Origin: Novakomyces olei
Taxonomy: Eukaryota; Ascomycota; Novakomycetes; Novakomycetales; Novakomycetaceae
DNA: 64,000 nt
Reading direction: 5' to 3'
NCBI GenBank assembly: GCA_016906335.1
Contig: JADEYG010000004.1
Coordinates: 595,001-659,000 of the forward strand
Translations under genes and position numbers: made by a program
The notes under the pieces: generated by a model
Database searches by the model: none
What the model was told of the DNA's origin: nothing
Seen by the model: the letters and a program-made list of their open reading frames with translations, nothing else
Shown: positions 32,169 to 43,620 of the stretch, one piece after another
Layout: the number at the start of each line of letters is the position of its first letter
Numbering within the stretch: the stretch's first letter is position 1

Positions 32169-33112
32169 TCACCGTTCAGCCCCATCTTTTTCCTTTCCCG
32201 TCTCATACTCTGCCATTTCAACGTCTTGGCCTGTCTCGTTTTGCGGGTCGCTGGAGCCATTGCTAGCAAGGGACCCGGAACCAGCTCCGGTTTCAGCCCC
32301 GACTTGGCCTTGTAAGACTTTTAACAGAGAATTAAAGGCCTCCACTATCCGCTGGTACTCTTGTTTTCGTAGACTCCATGCCCGAGAGTAAGAGTCTCGC
32401 TCGGCACGAATCTCCTGCAGCTCTCGTTCTAACTTTTCCTTCTCCAGTTGCTGCGCAGAGACAGGGATCAGCTTCCGTGACAAAATCCGCTGGGCTATAA
32501 CATCACACTCCATCTTTTGAGCTCGCCGATTCCGAGCACGTTCCAGCTCATGCTTCAGGGCCTCTATCTGCTCACGCTCGTGTAAGAATTGCGTTTCTTC
32601 CCGTCGGTCAGCAAGCGGTCGGATGTAAACGTGCTCAAACACGAGAATTTGAATAATAAAACGGCAAATATATAGCGGCAAATACAATCATGACCATCCA
32701 GCTGGTGCAGACTAATAAATAAATAAAATTGCCAGCTTCAGGACGGCGTATAAAACCTAATTGCAACAAATTCATAATACCTGCTTCCTGCCTTCGCAGA
32801 GAATACTGTTCTATTTGCCGATCGGTCATTGTTATTTGCAGTGCTATACGCCGCAGCGTCGACCTGTACGCGGCAAAATCGACATGCGCCTGTTCTTGTA
32901 GAGCACTGTAAATTTAGTACTAAAGTATTTTGGAAGCAAGTACGTTTTGTCTGCTGAGATAGCGGCTTTCTCATCGTCCGTTTCGTGGAGCCGTCGGCAC
33001 CACCGAGTAACACGGCGCAGCGGCCGTTCTTCGATCGCTAATCGTGCGCGAATAATTTCGTCTGGGCTCAGTATAGCTCTATGCTAAATGCCGTACCTTC
33101 TTCCACCGCCAT
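32169..33112 (-). CDS. THOC7: THO complex subunit 7 (mRNP assembly and export)
   Basis: Coiled-coil subunit of the THO/TREX complex that couples transcription to mRNA packaging and export. Four exons (33112-33097, 33061-32944, 32905-32781, 32596-32169) join to 228 aa, near the human 204. The N-terminus reads MAVEEDEIIRARLAIEERPL and matches the DEVIRKRLxIxxR start of THOC7. The core TDRQIEQYSLRRQEAETQFL and the block RAQKMECDVIAQRI match the family; the rest is heptad-like coiled coil ending in an acidic tail. Introns 1 and 2 are only 35 and 38 nt and intron 3 is 184 nt. All joins keep frame. Divergent from NUP159. Confidence 0.82.
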
Positions 33113-33468
33113 CTTTATCTGTAGTCGCCTGGCAGTGATTGCCCTTAATTGCCGTTGCAAGATTTATGACAAAACTCAGTATATTGATCCAAAGGTTGGA
33201 AATACAGTAAAATATTAAAAACAAACTACAAAATGAATGGACTAATTAAAATAATTAAAATAATTAAAATAATTAAAATAATTAAAATAATTAAAATAAT
33301 TAAAATAATTAAAATAATTACAATAATTAAAATAATTAAAATAATTACAATAATTACAATAATTACAAGCCTCCATTACGGGTTATCTATAGGCAAATAT
33401 AATTAATAACCTTATATATGCACGACAAAATGGAACTTGCGTGAACGAGACATGTCATTGTCAGGTGC
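33113..33468. promoter_or_regulatory. Divergent THOC7/NUP159 intergenic region with an AAT-rich repeat
   Basis: 356 bp between divergent starts. Its middle (33237-33366) is a 9-bp tandem repeat near AATTAAAAT. Both promoters must flank or include it. No gene. Confidence 0.5.
33237..33366. repeat. 9-bp minisatellite (AATTAAAAT)n
   Basis: About 14 tandem copies of AATTAAAAT with a few T-to-C changes, located in the shared THOC7/NUP159 upstream region. Confidence 0.9.
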
Positions 33469-33471
33469 ATG

Positions 33472-34240
33472 ATGCTGCCTGCACGAACAGTCGAGCTTGA
33501 GGAGAGCTTTACGACGGTACGGCAAAAGAGGAATGACAGTACCTTACTGACTTTAGGATTTTGCCTTCCGCAATATTTCAAACGATGCGTTTGTGAAACT
33601 CGGAGAGCCAGTTGACTCTCTTGAACCACAATCACGGCAATTTGCTGTTTCAAACAGCAAAGCGCTCTTTGCCGCAGGAAACAATCAAGGTAACTGTCAT
33701 ATTGCATTTATATTAATTGGTATTTTTGTTTCGAAATATTTACGATTTGCAGGGTTCTGTATCGGCGGCTTGCAAGATTTGAGAGACGCTCTCAAGGCTT
33801 CGCCTCGCAATGTGAATGAAGAGTATAAAGTACCGCATACACTCGCGCTAGCCAATGTCGTTGCCCTTAGTTTTGGGGGTGACGGTGATCTGTTAGCTGC
33901 TGGCGTTAAAAATGATGGTATATATACTTATAAAACCGAATCAATAGTGCGATCCGTAAGTTTATGTTCGAATATGGATCTAAATGGAACAGGACTATAC
34001 TCCGTCTGGCAGAATACAGGTTCCAGGGCTCTCAACTTTTGAACCCAATCCTGCAGAGCCAAATCTGTACGCGTGTTTATTGCACAATGGTGACGTTTGC
34101 ATCGCCAATTCGGCGGATGGTCAGATTTCTTCTATTGCCACGGAAGGCACTACGAGTAAGTGTAGCCTGCAGCATATTTTTTATGCAAATGAACAACTAT
34201 TCGGTCAAAAATGATACATTTTTGATTGAGAAACGGAGAG

Positions 34241-34285
<45 letters not shown>

Positions 34286-37200
34286 CGCTGGGGAGTCAAT
34301 CAAGGGTTTGATCATTTCTTTTATATCTCGTAATTTGCTTGCTTTCGTCCTGATTCGCCGCTAATACTCCAGTGTCATGGTCAAAGAGGGGTAAACAAAT
34401 AGCTATTGGTAAAAGTGATGGGCTCATTCAAATGTATACACCCACTGGCGACCTCAAGGACACATTGCCATCACCGTCTGATCTCACTAGGGTTTATGTG
34501 CATTCCGTCTTGTGGCTCGAGAATCATGTATTCGTTGTGGTTTACAATTCCATTGCCGAAAACGAACAATTCGTTCACGAATACACTTCTTTTATTGCCT
34601 GTCGGCAAGTGGGCAAGGAGGTTGTCTTCAAGCAACTGATTGATCCAGTCCCGCCTTTTGGCTATGGTGAAGTCACCGGCGTCCATCATATTCATGCTCT
34701 ATTTAATTGGAAACCCACGCTTAAAAACATGGTTATTTTCGGTGCTTCATGCTCCACTGATGTTGGAATCGTTGCGCGATATGATGCAGGTGATACAGAA
34801 TGGTGTACGGAAACAATTGAGGATGAAACGAAACGAGCTGCACTGCCTTATTCACGTGTTGAGGAAAGAGACACCTTTTTAGTAGGATCAGCACTTGACT
34901 TTTCCGCCACTGAAGACGTGGAAAAGCCGCTAGGGGATTCTTCTGATGTAGAGTCTGCTCCGCCGCTTCCACAGCTTTGGTTGCTTAACAGTGATGGACT
35001 TGTGACCGCTTTCCATGTCGTTTTTGTGGACGCCGTAAAACAAGGCATCCAGTACCCGGAAATGCTGACCGCAGATTCTAATCATGCAAACAAACAAGCA
35101 GAAAGTTCGGCTTTGCAAACTGCCAAAGATAATGAACAAAAGAGCTCAGGGCAGTCTAAAGCGCCTACCTTTGGGACTAATGCTAGTCCGTTTTTTGGAC
35201 AGACAACTGCTTTTGGACAGTCTCCGTCTTTTGGACAGACAACTGCCTTTGGACAGTCTCCAGCCTTGAACAAATTTGCATCTTCTGAAGACGACAAGAA
35301 TCAATCTCCAGCTCCATCTTTCGGAAAAACAACATTTGGGCAGAGCCAGTTGCCGGCATTTGGCCAGACTAGCGCGCTATCGTTTGGCGGCCAAACAGAT
35401 ACATCAAAATTTGGTCAGACAAATACGGCTTTTGGCCAAACAAGCTCACCTTCTTTTGGTCAAAAGGCCTCATCTGCGTTTGGTGAATCAGGCGTGTTTG
35501 GATCTGGTAAAAATGTTGCGGGTGGATTTGGTGCTGCTGGAGCATTTGGCTCCAATCCTAAGCAACAGCTAATTTTCGGAAAGTCAATGGATTTGAGTGG
35601 GGAAAAGGATCTGTTTGGAGCCTCTCAAAATACAGGGTTTTCGTTCGGTTCATCTTTTGGACAAAAAAATAACGCTTTCAGCAACGAAGCAAATTCGCGA
35701 GCAGCCAATTTCACAAATGAATCTTCAAGGAGTGTTGCAGGTATGATGAAGAATACCTGAATTACTTTATAATTTATGCATTTGTTTATCATATTTATAT
35801 ATATATTTATTTATTGATTGTTTCAAACTAATTCTGTAGCAGAAGAAGATAGTGATAAAGAGGAGGAAGAGACGAACGTAGCCACTGATGATAATAAAGA
35901 GCCGTCAGCGGTGAATTCGAGCAATCCTTTTGGATCTATGACTTTTGGCTTTGGTAGTCAGCAAAGCGATCAGGCAAACAAACCGGTTGGATTTGGCTTT
36001 GGCGGTTTCAAGGCGGATGTGACCCCGTTCAATAACGTTTCAGCTTTGTCTTCAACTCAAAATCTGTCTAATGACAATCAGTCGTCTCAAATGAGTATTA
36101 AATCTGATTCTCTGGAGCCACAAGCTTTTGAAAAGAGTCGGACAGTCTCAACGCTTGGCGACTCAATGCCAGACTCAGCTTCAGTCGAAGACAGCACAGG
36201 TATGAATGCTTCTCCAACAGAAGAAAACGCTCCAATGCCTCCTTCTCCGACTGACGAAGCGCCCATGCCTCCTTCGCCAGTTCAGGAGCCTTCTAGTCAG
36301 GAAGAAAGTGCTCCAATGCCTCCTTCTCCGACTGAAGAAGCGCCCATGCCTCCTTCGCCAGTTCAGGAGCCTTCTATTCAGGAAGAAAACGCTCCAATGC
36401 CTCCTTCTCCGACTGACGAAGCGCCCATGCCTCCTTCGCCAGTTCAGGAGCCTTCTAATCAGGAAGAAAGTGCTCCAATGCCTCATTCTCCAACAGAAAA
36501 AAGAGTTTCATTACCGCATTCACAAAAAGAATCGCCGCCTCGAAATGTTCAGAATGGAAATGAGAGCAATTTCCATGAACAGAATCGGGCTGGAGAGGAG
36601 CAGTTTTCCGAGCCAGAGGATCTTGGCACAAGGTCGAGTGAGAGCTCATCCAAAAAGAGTTGGGAAGTTTTATCCAGTGAGTCGGGCCAGGAACTCGGGT
36701 CGCCTCCTTCGGTCACTGGTGCAAATAGCACGGAAGATTATCAACAGATCCCCGCTCAGCGTACTCAACAGCTATCAATTTTTGTGCCCTCACCAGAACC
36801 TTTTTCCTCACCAGAGATTATTCCTGAACAAGGCCCCGTAATTCTGGAAAGGCCAATACCGCCATGGAAACACGATGACGTGGAGAGCAATTATACGGTA
36901 CTCGAAACATTATTTCTTTGATTTCTATTGCTTACAGTCTAGGGGTTGACTAAGCAGTTAGACGTGCTTACGCGGCAGAACAGTCTTGAAATAAGTATTG
37001 TAAGTCCACCAATTGGCACTTTTATATATGAAATTTTACTCAATTTGTGTATGAGTATTAATTTTTATATTTTTTTTAATTAATCTTTCATATTATCATA
37101 TATATTTATATGTATATATTCTATGAGAACAATACAAATTGATTCTAATATCTAGGCGCTATCGAGTTTACAAAATATTAAAGAATACGTCAATGAACAA

Positions 37201-38153
37201 AGCCAGGAAAGTGAATGGGACGATTATGTATGCATTTCAGAATGTTCAAAGACTACAGAGCAACTCGAAAGTCTAGTTAAGAGCTCGCAACACGTAAACA
37301 ATACGAGCAAAGATCAAAATGAACTATGCTCGAAACTCACCCGCGAAATTGCAGGCTGTATGATATTTCTTATTGTCTTATTACTAATTACGTTAAGTGG
37401 AATCCAAAGTTATGCAAATTGCACGGTACTTGAAGCTAAGGTTTCAGGATGATAAGCATTTGGCAATGAGAAAGCTTGGCCCTGAGCAGGCTGCACTTCA
37501 AAAGAGAATTCGGCAGTTATCTCAAGTAAGAATAGGCATAACTATTTTGTACCATCATTATCATTATCCTTTTTATTTTATTTTTCAATATTGCTTAATT
37601 TCCCCGATTTTACCTTGATATTCCTTGCAGCATTTTACTTGTTTTAAATTTGTTTCTTTTTCTTTTATCAAATTTGACGTTGAAGCGCGATATTGTGCTC
37701 GATATGAATTGATACGATATACAGTGCTAACAGCAACAGGGAGTGGAACAATCTATTCGCGAATGCGAGCGAAATGCTTCTCATCTTGAGGCTGCAAAAG
37801 CCGCGGCAAAGGGCAGAGACTTGGATGCAGAATCATTGGTATCCGTAAGGGAAATGACCTTTAGAATAGCCAATTTTGTCAAACTGCGAGCAAAAGAGTT
37901 GGACAATGTTTACGCAGAATTAAAAGCACTGCAAATCTTTTCCTCGACTGAATTGGGCTCAGCAGGCGCGCAGATGAACAGCTCATTTAATGCCTCTGAA
38001 ATGACTCGTGATGGGCCATCAATTCTGGGAAGTTCTCTGGGACCTTTTGCCAATATTGCTCAAGCACAGTTTCAGCAAAGGCTTGATTACATACAACGTA
38101 TCAAGGATGGGACAAGGGATACAACCGCATTACGTAACTCACCTTTTGCGTAG
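33472..38153 (+). CDS. NUP159: Nucleoporin Nup159/Nup214 (beta-propeller, FG repeats, coiled coil)
   Basis: Cytoplasmic-filament nucleoporin that docks the DEAD-box helicase Dbp5 for mRNA export. Ten exons: 33472-33516, 33557-33689, 33753-33955, 33993-34155, 34373-35740, 35840-36897, 36943-36999, 37156-37357, 37398-37525 and about 37734-38153; about 1258 aa, all joins in frame. An in-frame Met three bases upstream is an alternative start. The N-terminal 410 residues look like the beta-propeller (FAFRNISNDAFVKLGEPVDSL, MSWSKRGKQIAIGKSDGLIQ). A FG region with AFGQ, SFGQ, GFGFGG follows, then three 27-residue MPPSP repeats. The C-terminal coiled coil includes LEAAKAAAKGRD. Intron 2 (33690-33752) is 63 nt without stops; intron 4 has a 49-base A-rich run. 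Introns 1, 3 and 8 are about 37-40 nt. Confidence 0.88.
34235..34283. repeat. Poly(A) run inside NUP159 intron 4
   Basis: About 47 consecutive A residues after GAGAG, wholly within the 217-nt intron 34156-34372. Length in the assembly may be unreliable. Confidence 0.9.
36220..36490 (+). repeat. 81-bp coding tandem repeat (27-residue MPPSP unit) in NUP159
   Basis: Three full 81-bp copies start at 36220, 36301 and 36382, and a partial fourth starts at 36463. Each encodes a unit with two APMPPSP motifs in acidic surroundings. The copies are nearly identical at the DNA level, which suggests recent duplication or gene conversion. Confidence 0.93.
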
Positions 38154-38518
38154 GGCGTTAAATGTTTTTGGGATTATAGTCTCTTCTTAGTATATTAATT
38201 AGATTATTCATGAATTCGTCTAGCTCCTAAACCAAATTTGGTGAAACAAAAGTCAGTGGAGGCAATGGCTGGTGGCACTATATAATGAAATAGAATGAGC
38301 GATAGAATGAGCAATAGAACTTGTCACAACCGCAATAATAGCTTTGTTATTTGATCAGGCAATCATTATCAGATTTATTTATTATGTTCAGTCCTTGTTA
38401 ATATTACTTGCTCAACTTGTGTTAATATTGCTTAGAGTAATGTATTGATTAGGATTATATATCGCTATAAGCGCTTCGATACAGCTTTCACCATAAGAAT
38501 GGGCGATTCTAATAATAT
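38154..38518. other. NUP159 3' flank and tRNA upstream region
   Basis: No gene. AT-rich, with two close copies of an AGAATGAGC-like string at about 38293-38315. It leads directly into the tRNA gene. Confidence 0.45.
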
Positions 38519-38591
38519 GGTCGGGTGGCGCAATTGGTAGCGCGCGAGACTACGAATCTCGAGGTTGAGGGTTCGAGCCCCTTCTCGATCG
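38519..38591 (+). tRNA. tRNA-Arg (anticodon ACG), intronless
   Basis: 73 nt fold into a full cloverleaf. The acceptor stem GGTCGGG pairs with CTCGATC (two G-T pairs), with discriminator G. The D-arm is GCGC-AATTGGTA-GCGC. The anticodon stem CGAGA/TCTCG encloses loop CTACGAA, giving anticodon ACG. The T-arm is GAGGG-TTCGAGC-CCCTT. The internal A box (TGGCGCAATTGG) and B box (GGTTCGAGCCC) are intact. CCA is not encoded. ACG read as ICG decodes CGU, CGC and CGA. Confidence 0.96.
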
Positions 38592-38593
38592 AC

Positions 38594-38598
38594 CTTTT
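38594..38598 (+). terminator. RNA polymerase III terminator (T5)
   Basis: Five T residues three bases after the mature tRNA-Arg end, the usual Pol III stop. Confidence 0.8.
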
Positions 38599-39034
38599 TG
38601 TCCTTTTGCAAGCCTTTCTGTCAGGTATTCTATGGTTATTTTATAGCGTGAATTTTTATTTGATTCAGAAGTTGTAGATAAAGCAATAAGATTAATGTCC
38701 CTGAACGAACATCTCGTCTGTGACTAAACATTTCGTCACTGGAAAGTCTTCTTTTTGTTGATTGCTCGTTGGAAAACATTGGCTATTTGCCCAATACTAA
38801 AAATTATTCATCAGTTTAATAAAGCGTTTGATAGGTTTGATAAGTATACATTGAATGATATTTTGCACAGATGGACTTTTATATAATAATATTGTTCAAT
38901 ACTAAAGATAAATAAACCTTGATGAGTGCGAATTAATAAGGACCAAAAAATAAACGTTTGTGCTTAACTCGTACCTTAAATATTAGTATTGCAAATAAAT
39001 ATTGCAAAATCAGTATTGCATAAAAGTCGAGCAA
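38599..39034. other. Intergenic region between tRNA-Arg and PTH2
   Basis: AT-rich with no supported gene. It should contain the PTH2 promoter; TATATAATAATATT at about 38880 is TATA-like but lies 150 bp from the ATG. Confidence 0.4.
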
Positions 39035-39775
39035 ATGAGGCAAATGACTTTCTCACTGGTTCAGCTTTCATCGTCTTGCTTGATTTGTCTTGGAACAGGC
39101 CTTTTATTGGGCTCACGGCTGTTTGCAACAGCTACTGTATTATCAAGAAAGAAAGACGCGAGGGGCTCATTGCCTCCCTCAGCCGACGAAGACGCTTTTA
39201 ACAAATCGACAAATTATGCTCGACTGGCTCGACGAGAGGGCGCAAAATTAATGCTTATAATCCGCACAGATTTAGGAATGTCCAAGGGAAAGGTACTATT
39301 GATTATAATTATTATTATTATTTACTCCCTTTGATCTAACCGTTTGTGTAGGTCGCAGCGCAAGCGGGCCATGCTACTTTGGCGTGCTACAAGACAACTA
39401 AACGGAATAATCCAGAGCTGATAAAAGCTTGGGAAGATATTGGTCAAGCCAAGATTGCCTTACAAACAAAGTCTGAAGAAGAATTAGAGATTCTTCAAGC
39501 ACAGGCATTTTCTTTGGGATTGGCTGCTCATATTATACACGATGCTGGTCGCACTCAGGTCGCGAGTGGCACGGCTACGATACTGGGTATTGGGCCTGGA
39601 CCTATATCGGTAATTTACATTTATTTTTTTTATTGTTTATATTTTCGTTATTTATATTTATATTAATCATAATTTTCATGCATAATCAAATTGTTATTAT
39701 TATTTGCTTTAATTTGACTAATCATGGTTTAAGGTGGTGGACCAAGTCACAAAGGACTTGAAGCTATATCAATAA
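39035..39775 (+). CDS. PTH2: Peptidyl-tRNA hydrolase 2
   Basis: Enzyme that cleaves the ester bond of peptidyl-tRNAs released from stalled ribosomes. Exons 39035-39292, 39352-39609 and 39734-39775 join to 185 aa. The N-terminal hydrophobic stretch (SLVQLSSSCLICLGTGLLLG) resembles the membrane or mitochondrial anchor of PTRH2. The conserved domain begins KLMLIIRTDLGMSKGKVAAQ, continues AGHATLACYKTTKRNNPELI and has HIIHDAGRTQVASGT and LGIGPGP. The protein ends VVDQVTKDLKLYQ, the family's usual C-terminus. All family blocks are present. Introns are 59 and 124 nt. It converges on the next gene. Confidence 0.93.
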
Positions 39776-40051
39776 ACGACCCAAAGCGATACCGTTTACA
39801 TGGCGGAATATTGCATTTGCATACGATTGAAATCGTTTTACGTCATCCAATCGGATCATGGCACATTCATTGTATAGAATTTAGCGTGAATTATAAAATT
39901 AATAACTCCTTGTCAACATTACTAGTGTACATATATGTATCCATACATTCCATAAACTTGTATATTACAGACTCATTTTTCATTACGTATCTCATGGTCC
40001 ATGAATGGGGTATTGGATAGCAATTCCACGATTTAAAGACGCCACAAGATC

Positions 40052-42266
40052 CTAAGTGGCGTTTCTTTTTCGTCTTAATTGTGAAATCATTTCAAGCCGT
40101 GACCATTTATTTTCACTTGGGGGGATGGCCAGAGCAACGTCAAAGCCTCTAATCAATTTGTAAATCACGGTTGCCAGTATTCTGGATCTTTCTGAAAGAC
40201 TCGTCTTTTCAAAAATATCCAAAGAAGCAGCGTCCGTACAATTCCAAAGCTGTAGCATTAGGAGTATTGAGTGAGCCACATGTTTCGGTGCTCCAGCATA
40301 TACAACGCTGACCAGTTCCCTCCAGGTCGACAAGTCTAAAATCGGCTCGTCAACTGATATTTCTGTCTTGATCTTGGCCGCTAAAACCCTTTGATCTAGA
40401 GGGTAATTTTGTACAACCATTGTCTCCACAATCATTGATATAACGTCCATTTTTTTGCGCTTATCAGCAGCGGCCAAAGACGTGCCAAAAGCTGCACTCG
40501 AAAGGATTTCTTGTGATGGACTAGTTTTTGTTATATTTCTATACATTTTCAAGGCGAGTAGAACTCTTTCGGGTTCGAATCGACTCAAAATTTCGAAATA
40601 TCTGGGCCAAAAATCCTTGGGAAAAGTTGTTCCAAACCTTTTGATTAAAATCTCTGCCAGTTCCGTTTCATTACCGTTGTTGAGCAAACTAAATACTGTA
40701 TCACAAATCACAGACTTGCGGATTGGGTACTGCCTTTTTTCGCCAAGATCAATAAGTATGTGAACGGCTGTTCTATCGTTTCCCGTTTCGGATAATTTTG
40801 TGAATATTATTTCAATCAAATTGTCAGTAACGGCAAACGGGAACTTTGCATCTTTCAATGCTCGAAGTGTATCGGCAAAGACATCACAAAATATTTGTTC
40901 ATTAAATGCTGAAGATTCAATTATTGAACAAAATGCGTGTTCAATATGATAAACAGACCGAGGATAACACACTGTGATCAAGTGTAAGAGACGTGATAGG
41001 TCATCCTTTTCCGTATTGTTCTCAAGCCTGAAACAATGCAGATGAGAAAAAGCTTCCATAAATTGCTGTGTATTGCACCGCTTCAATTGCTTGGGTCCAG
41101 CAGACGAGATATTTGCTACCAGTTCAGAAACCGTTTTAGCCATAAAGATTGCCTCAAGACTTACAGGCCTGGTAGGCTCACTGCTTTGGACATTTAAAGA
41201 TTTTGTGTCGCTTTTTATTTCTGCTTGATGGAATTTAACAAGAGCTCTTGCATAATCCTCTAACTCATTTGCAACAAGAGCACTAACCATACAATCCAAG
41301 GCCACCTTGACCAAGGGCACGCTAGTGGAAGTGTCACCGGCAATACAAATTCTGCCTGGCTTTGTCATGAATTGCTGCTTTGCAAGAGCCTGTAATTTTG
41401 ATGGTTTCACGGTTTGGTGGACTCTAACGCATATTTTAATTGTTTCTTCTGCTTCAGCGAGGGGTAGTACGGAAAATTCTTGTAAGTCTCGTAAAATAGA
41501 CGTTGAAAATTGTGCGAACCCGCCAACAGCAAACTCCAACGACGCTCGTAAAAGCAAGTCTTGCCTTTCATTTGGCGTGTGAAGATTTGGCATAAACTGT
41601 CGAATGGCATTAATCGCGAGATCAATGCCGTCAGCAACATGAAATTCATTAATTATAGACTCGGCAAATCGCACGTAAGCCCCTTGTTTCAGGCAGGCTT
41701 GTAAAAATAGCGTAAAAACATCGTCAGGAATCTGTTTAAATTGGGATTTGAGCATTTGCTTGCGTGCAAAAATTGCAGCAAAACTGGCCTCTGCTTCTTC
41801 CACGGCCTCTTTGCTCGTAACTGGACGGCTGATAAACTCTTCCAACAAAGTTTGGAGCTCTTGTAACGATTCTGTACCTGATTGAACGTTCCATTGCTCA
41901 TCATGAGGCTCGTATCCGAAGCCATTGAGCCCATCAAACAATCCCCTAACATATTCTGGACGATTAGACGAATGAACAAAGTAGAACAGAGACAGATATT
42001 AACGATTTGAAGGGCAAATGGGCATAAGAAAAGGGCAAAAAGAAGAGAAAAACAGCCGAAATAATCCTTGTCATACCCTGCAACGAGCTGGCGCCTTCAG
42101 TTCCAGACCGACTGGGCTCTTTCCCCTTAGTCTGCTTTATAGGCACATTTTTACTGTAAAGCTTTGCCGTTTGCGCCGATCGCAAAAGCGGGTTTGATAG
42201 TCTGAGAGACCGTGAACAGCGACAGCAGATAAAAGGAAATTCTGCGACCGCAACTCTTTTGTACAT
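40052..42266 (-). CDS. Unrecognised protein, probably mitochondrial, helical-repeat-like
   Basis: I do not recognise this family. Exons 42266-42077 and 41955-40052, with a 121-nt intron, give 697 aa. The first residues (MYKRVAVAEFPFICCRCSRS, then RLSNPLLRSAQTAKLYSK) are basic and free of acids, as in a mitochondrial presequence. A Met 29 codons upstream at 42353 is an alternative start. The rest is regularly alpha-helical with Leu-rich amphipathic segments and no transmembrane span, in the style of PPR/TPR-like organelle RNA or translation factors. No single repeat can be aligned by eye. The C-terminus is basic (EMISQLRRKRNAT). Coding status is well supported by length and splice frame; function is unknown. 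Divergent from ZNHIT1, convergent with PTH2. Confidence 0.75.
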
Positions 42267-42615
42267 CTGCAGTAGGACTCGGCCTATATGAGCCGCAGTC
42301 ACCGAGATTATTGCATCGCCTTTAAATAAAATAAATAATCGGTTATCAAACACTAGATGGCGTCGTTTCGTAGGAATAGATTTCGCAATATTCTGATAAA
42401 TATAGATAAATATAAATATAAATTAAATATAAATTAAATATAAATTAAATATAAATTAAATATTAAATATTAATATAATTATAAATATTAAATAGACACT
42501 ACAGTTCTATATAGATAAATTTATCGATTCTTACTTGCCTCGTCTTTGTGAGGATCGCTCGAGCTAGAGTGGGTGAAGGCCTCCTGAAGAGCAGTGCAGA
42601 TATGAGCTAAAAAGG
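42267..42615. promoter_or_regulatory. Divergent upstream region with ATAAATTAAAT repeats
   Basis: 349 bp between divergent starts. The segment 42404-42475 is an AT-only tandem repeat of about 11 bp (TATAAATTAAA). Both promoters are expected here. Confidence 0.45.
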
Positions 42616-43243
42616 ATGAACGACTTGATCGAAGATCTAAGTGAGCAAAAGGCGGGTAAACCAGCGGCGCCGAGCCGTGCACGAGGTCAACGTTACGGCA
42701 TTGTAGATTCAGCTACCAAAAACCGTGAAACGGCACGAAGACTGGCCGATTTGGAGAAGGATAACTATACCGAGGCGCGAATTGAACTGCCGCGAGAGTA
42801 TGGTAAGAAACGCACAGTTGTTCTAAGTTTCGTTTGTTCTAAAGTTTCGTTTATTCTAAAGTTTCGTTTATTTTAAATTTTCGTTTATACTTGGTTTGCC
42901 TTCTTTGCAGTACTGACTGTGCAGTTCCTCATACGCAGAGCGCCTCTTTAAGTGTGCGAAAGATATTGGCGTCTCGCAAAACGCTTGTCAACCTTTTAGA
43001 CGATATGGTAAGCGCTTTTTTGGCTGCGAGCTTCGTTCGAAATGCTTATTACCGGTTTAGAATGATCGTATCCCTCAATTTGAGCAGATCGATGCTTCTG
43101 CCTCACAGTACCCGGCTCACGCTTTTTGCTCTATCTGTGGCTATTGGGGCCGCTACACTTGTATCCGCTGCGGAGCGCGCTTTTGCACACGCCATTGTGA
43201 GCAAGTACATTTAGAAACGAGGTGCCTCAAAGCCTACGGCTAG
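42616..43243 (+). CDS. ZNHIT1: Zinc finger HIT protein ZNHIT1/Vps71 (SWR1 complex)
   Basis: Subunit of the SWR1/SRCAP remodeller that exchanges H2A.Z into nucleosomes. Exons 42616-42802, 42925-43007 and 43061-43243 join to 150 aa, matching human ZNHIT1 (154). The N-terminal part is basic (SRARGQRYGIVD), and the middle block VRKILASRKTLVNLLDDM follows. The C-terminal HIT zinc finger reads FCSICGYWGRYTCIRCGARF, then CTRHCEQVHLETRCLKAYG, with all zinc-binding Cys and His positions in place. The first acceptor lies after a TACTGACTGTGCAG stretch; using an earlier AG breaks the frame. A 366-bp tandem duplication begins 12 bp after the stop. Confidence 0.9.
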
Positions 43244-43254
43244 TCCAAAAATAA

Positions 43255-43620
43255 CCTAATCTCCAATGCGAAGTATTCTTATAGTCGCGCACATTTGTCT
43301 GTATATATATATGTATATATATACATATATATATTGAATGCCGTGATTAAGGATCGTGGTTCAACGCGATTCTTATGCATTTGCTACTCACATTTGGCAC
43401 GAGGAGCAGTTTGCGTCTGGTCGAAGGATCTCTTCTCATTCAAAGACCGAATATTCATGCGCTGCAATAATACTTCTCTTTCACCAGATGCTCACAAGGA
43501 AATCGCTTTTACGATTGCAAAAAGTACTTTTTGGCGCCTCGCTCCACAATGCTGGTTTTGCTTTGATTAGCGTGCAGCTTTCGATGGAGAAAAAGTCTGA
43601 TGCGGACAGGTTCTTTGTGA
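43255..43620. repeat. 366-bp tandem duplication, copy 1
   Basis: Begins with CCTAATCTCCAATGCGAAG, has a TATATATG tract, then about 260 bp of complex sequence ending TTCTTTGTGA. The copy is followed at once by copy 2. Small indels between copies shift all frames, so the unit does not look under protein-coding constraint. Confidence 0.9.
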
